Shown: in pieces, positions 63,196-64,000 of the stretch
How positions within the stretch are numbered: the stretch's first letter is position 1
Layout: every line of letters begins with the position of its first letter
Source: Burkholderia sp. Bp8963
Lineage (GTDB): Bacteria > Pseudomonadota > Gammaproteobacteria > Burkholderiales > Burkholderiaceae
Length of the DNA: 64,000 nt
Direction: 5' to 3'
Assembly (NCBI RefSeq): GCF_003854275.1
Contig: NZ_QTQP01000010.1
Location: 62,001 to 126,000, forward strand
The notes under the pieces: model-generated
Databases searched by the model: none
What the model saw: only the letters and a program-made list of their open reading frames with translations
Told to the model about the DNA's origin: nothing
Made by a program: the position numbers and the translations under genes

Positions 63196-64000
63196 ATGGA
63201 AGAATTGCTGCCGTATTACGAGCGCGAATTATCGTTTCTGCGGCGCTATTCGCGGGATTTCGCCGAACGCTATCCGAAGATCGCGGCGCGGCTCGCGCTG
63301 TCCGGCGAGCACTGCGAGGATCCGCACGTCGAGCGGATGATCGAGTCGTTCGCGCTGCTCGGCGCGCGCATCAACAAGAAGCTCGACGACGACTACCCCG
63401 AATTCACCGAAGCGCTGCTGGAAGTGCTGTATCCGCACTACCTGCGGCCGTTCCCGTCGTGCTCGATTGCGCAGTTCGCGCCGGGCCAGCCGGGCCAGCA
63501 GACCGAGCCCGTCGTCGTCGCGCGCGGCACCGAGCTGAAGAGCCGGCCGATCCGCGGCGTGCAGTGCCGGTTCCGCACCGCCTATGACGTGACGCTCGCG
63601 CCGATCCGCATCTCTGAGGCGCGCTACGTGCCGGTCGCGCTCGCGCCGAGCGCGACGGTGCTGCCGCCGAACGCGACGGGCGTGATCTCGATCACGTTCG
63701 AATCGCTCGCCGCGCAGCTCGATCTCGGCGCGCTGAAGCTGTCGACGCTGCGCGCGCACCTGCACGGCGAGCAGTCGTTCGTCGCCGCGCTGACCGACTG
63801 CCTGTTCGTCAACGTGCTCGGTGCGTACGTCGAGCCCGAGCGCAATGGGCGCTGGACGCCGCTGCGCAAGCTGCCGATCGCGCAGGCCGGCTTCGACGAG
63901 GCCGACGCGCTGATCGACTATCCGGCGAAGTCGCACCCCGCGTACCGCCTGCTGACCGAATATTTCGCGTTCCCCGACAAGTTCGATTTCGTCGACTTCG
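63196..64000 (+). CDS. tssF: T6SS baseplate protein TssF (N-terminal part, cut by window edge)
   Basis: TssF is a baseplate wedge protein. The frame opens at 63196 with MEELLPYYERELSFLRRYSR, FAERYPKIAARL, DPHVERMIESFALLGARINKKLDDDYPEFTEALLEVLYPHYLRPFPS, PVVVARGTELKSRPI and QCRFRTAYDVTLAPI, all typical of TssF. About 268 residues are visible of roughly 600. No stop occurs before the edge. It continues the rightward tssB-C-hcp-E-F order. Confidence 0.95.
   Translation, partial: MEELLPYYERELSFLRRYSRDFAERYPKIAARLALSGEHCEDPHVERMIESFALLGARINKKLDDDYPEFTEALLEVLYPHYLRPFPSCSIAQFAPGQPGQQTEPVVVARGTELKSRPIRGVQCRFRTAYDVTLAPIRISEARYVPVALAPSATVLPPNATGVISITFESLAAQLDLGALKLSTLRAHLHGEQSFVAALTDCLFVNVLGAYVEPERNGRWTPLRKLPIAQAGFDEADALIDYPAKSHPAYRLLTEYFAFPDKFDFVDF

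Overview
The window reads as a stretch of the main chromosome of a Burkholderia, most likely a Burkholderia cepacia complex species. GC is very high, codon use strongly favours G or C in the third position, and the gene order is one I associate with that group: gltBD, thiOSGE, mla, murA-his, tat, petABC-sspAB, then a type VI secretion (T6SS) locus. Species cannot be settled from the sequence alone.

Layout. 1-7.8 kb: start of an ompW-like porin, a REP-associated transposase relative lacking its HUH histidines, and glutamate synthase gltB-gltD ending in a clear terminator. 7.85-12.8 kb: two related small membrane-protein genes (one decayed), an alanine/glycine symporter, thpR, and a fused ABC transporter. 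13.0-16.75 kb: TPP riboswitch, a 37-codon leader ORF and thiO-thiS-thiG-thiE. 16.8-23.3 kb: mlaF-E-D-A-C-B for phospholipid trafficking, an ABC-2 exporter and ibaG. 23.35-32.45 kb: murA runs directly into hisG-D-C-B-(marC)-H-A-F-I-E, a near complete histidine pathway. 32.5-35.0 kb: a small membrane protein, a HIT protein and tatABC. 35.1-37.1 kb: a DegS-like protease divergent from a Nif3-like gene. 37.3-41.4 kb: the cytochrome bc1 complex (petABC), sspA, sspB and tRNA-Thr.

An accessory segment starts right after tRNA-Thr (about 41.46 kb) and runs to about 47.2 kb. It holds about 1 kb of hairpin-rich sequence without a clear gene; a leftward three-gene cassette of PAAR protein, VRR-NUC nuclease and DUF3396-type protein, which looks like an orphan T6SS DNase effector with its immunity protein; a small gene cut by an IS5-family remnant; and an HTH-ImmA/IrrE gene whose presumed PIN-domain toxin partner was cut after about ten codons by the same remnant. 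No integrase is visible. 47.4-56 kb carries a large lipoprotein, a LytS/LytR-type two-component pair, small conserved proteins and an amino-acid binding protein. From 56.05 kb to the end lies a T6SS core locus: tssL-tssK-tssJ leftward, and a TPR lipoprotein-tssB-tssC-hcp-tssE-tssF rightward, with tssF cut by the window edge.

How it fits together: the nuclease cassette at 42.5-44.9 kb is a plausible client of the T6SS machine encoded about 11 kb away. The Rieske protein has a twin-arginine signal, so it should depend on the nearby tatABC. The mla-ibaG-murA-his order joins envelope lipid transport, peptidoglycan precursor synthesis and histidine synthesis in one rightward block.
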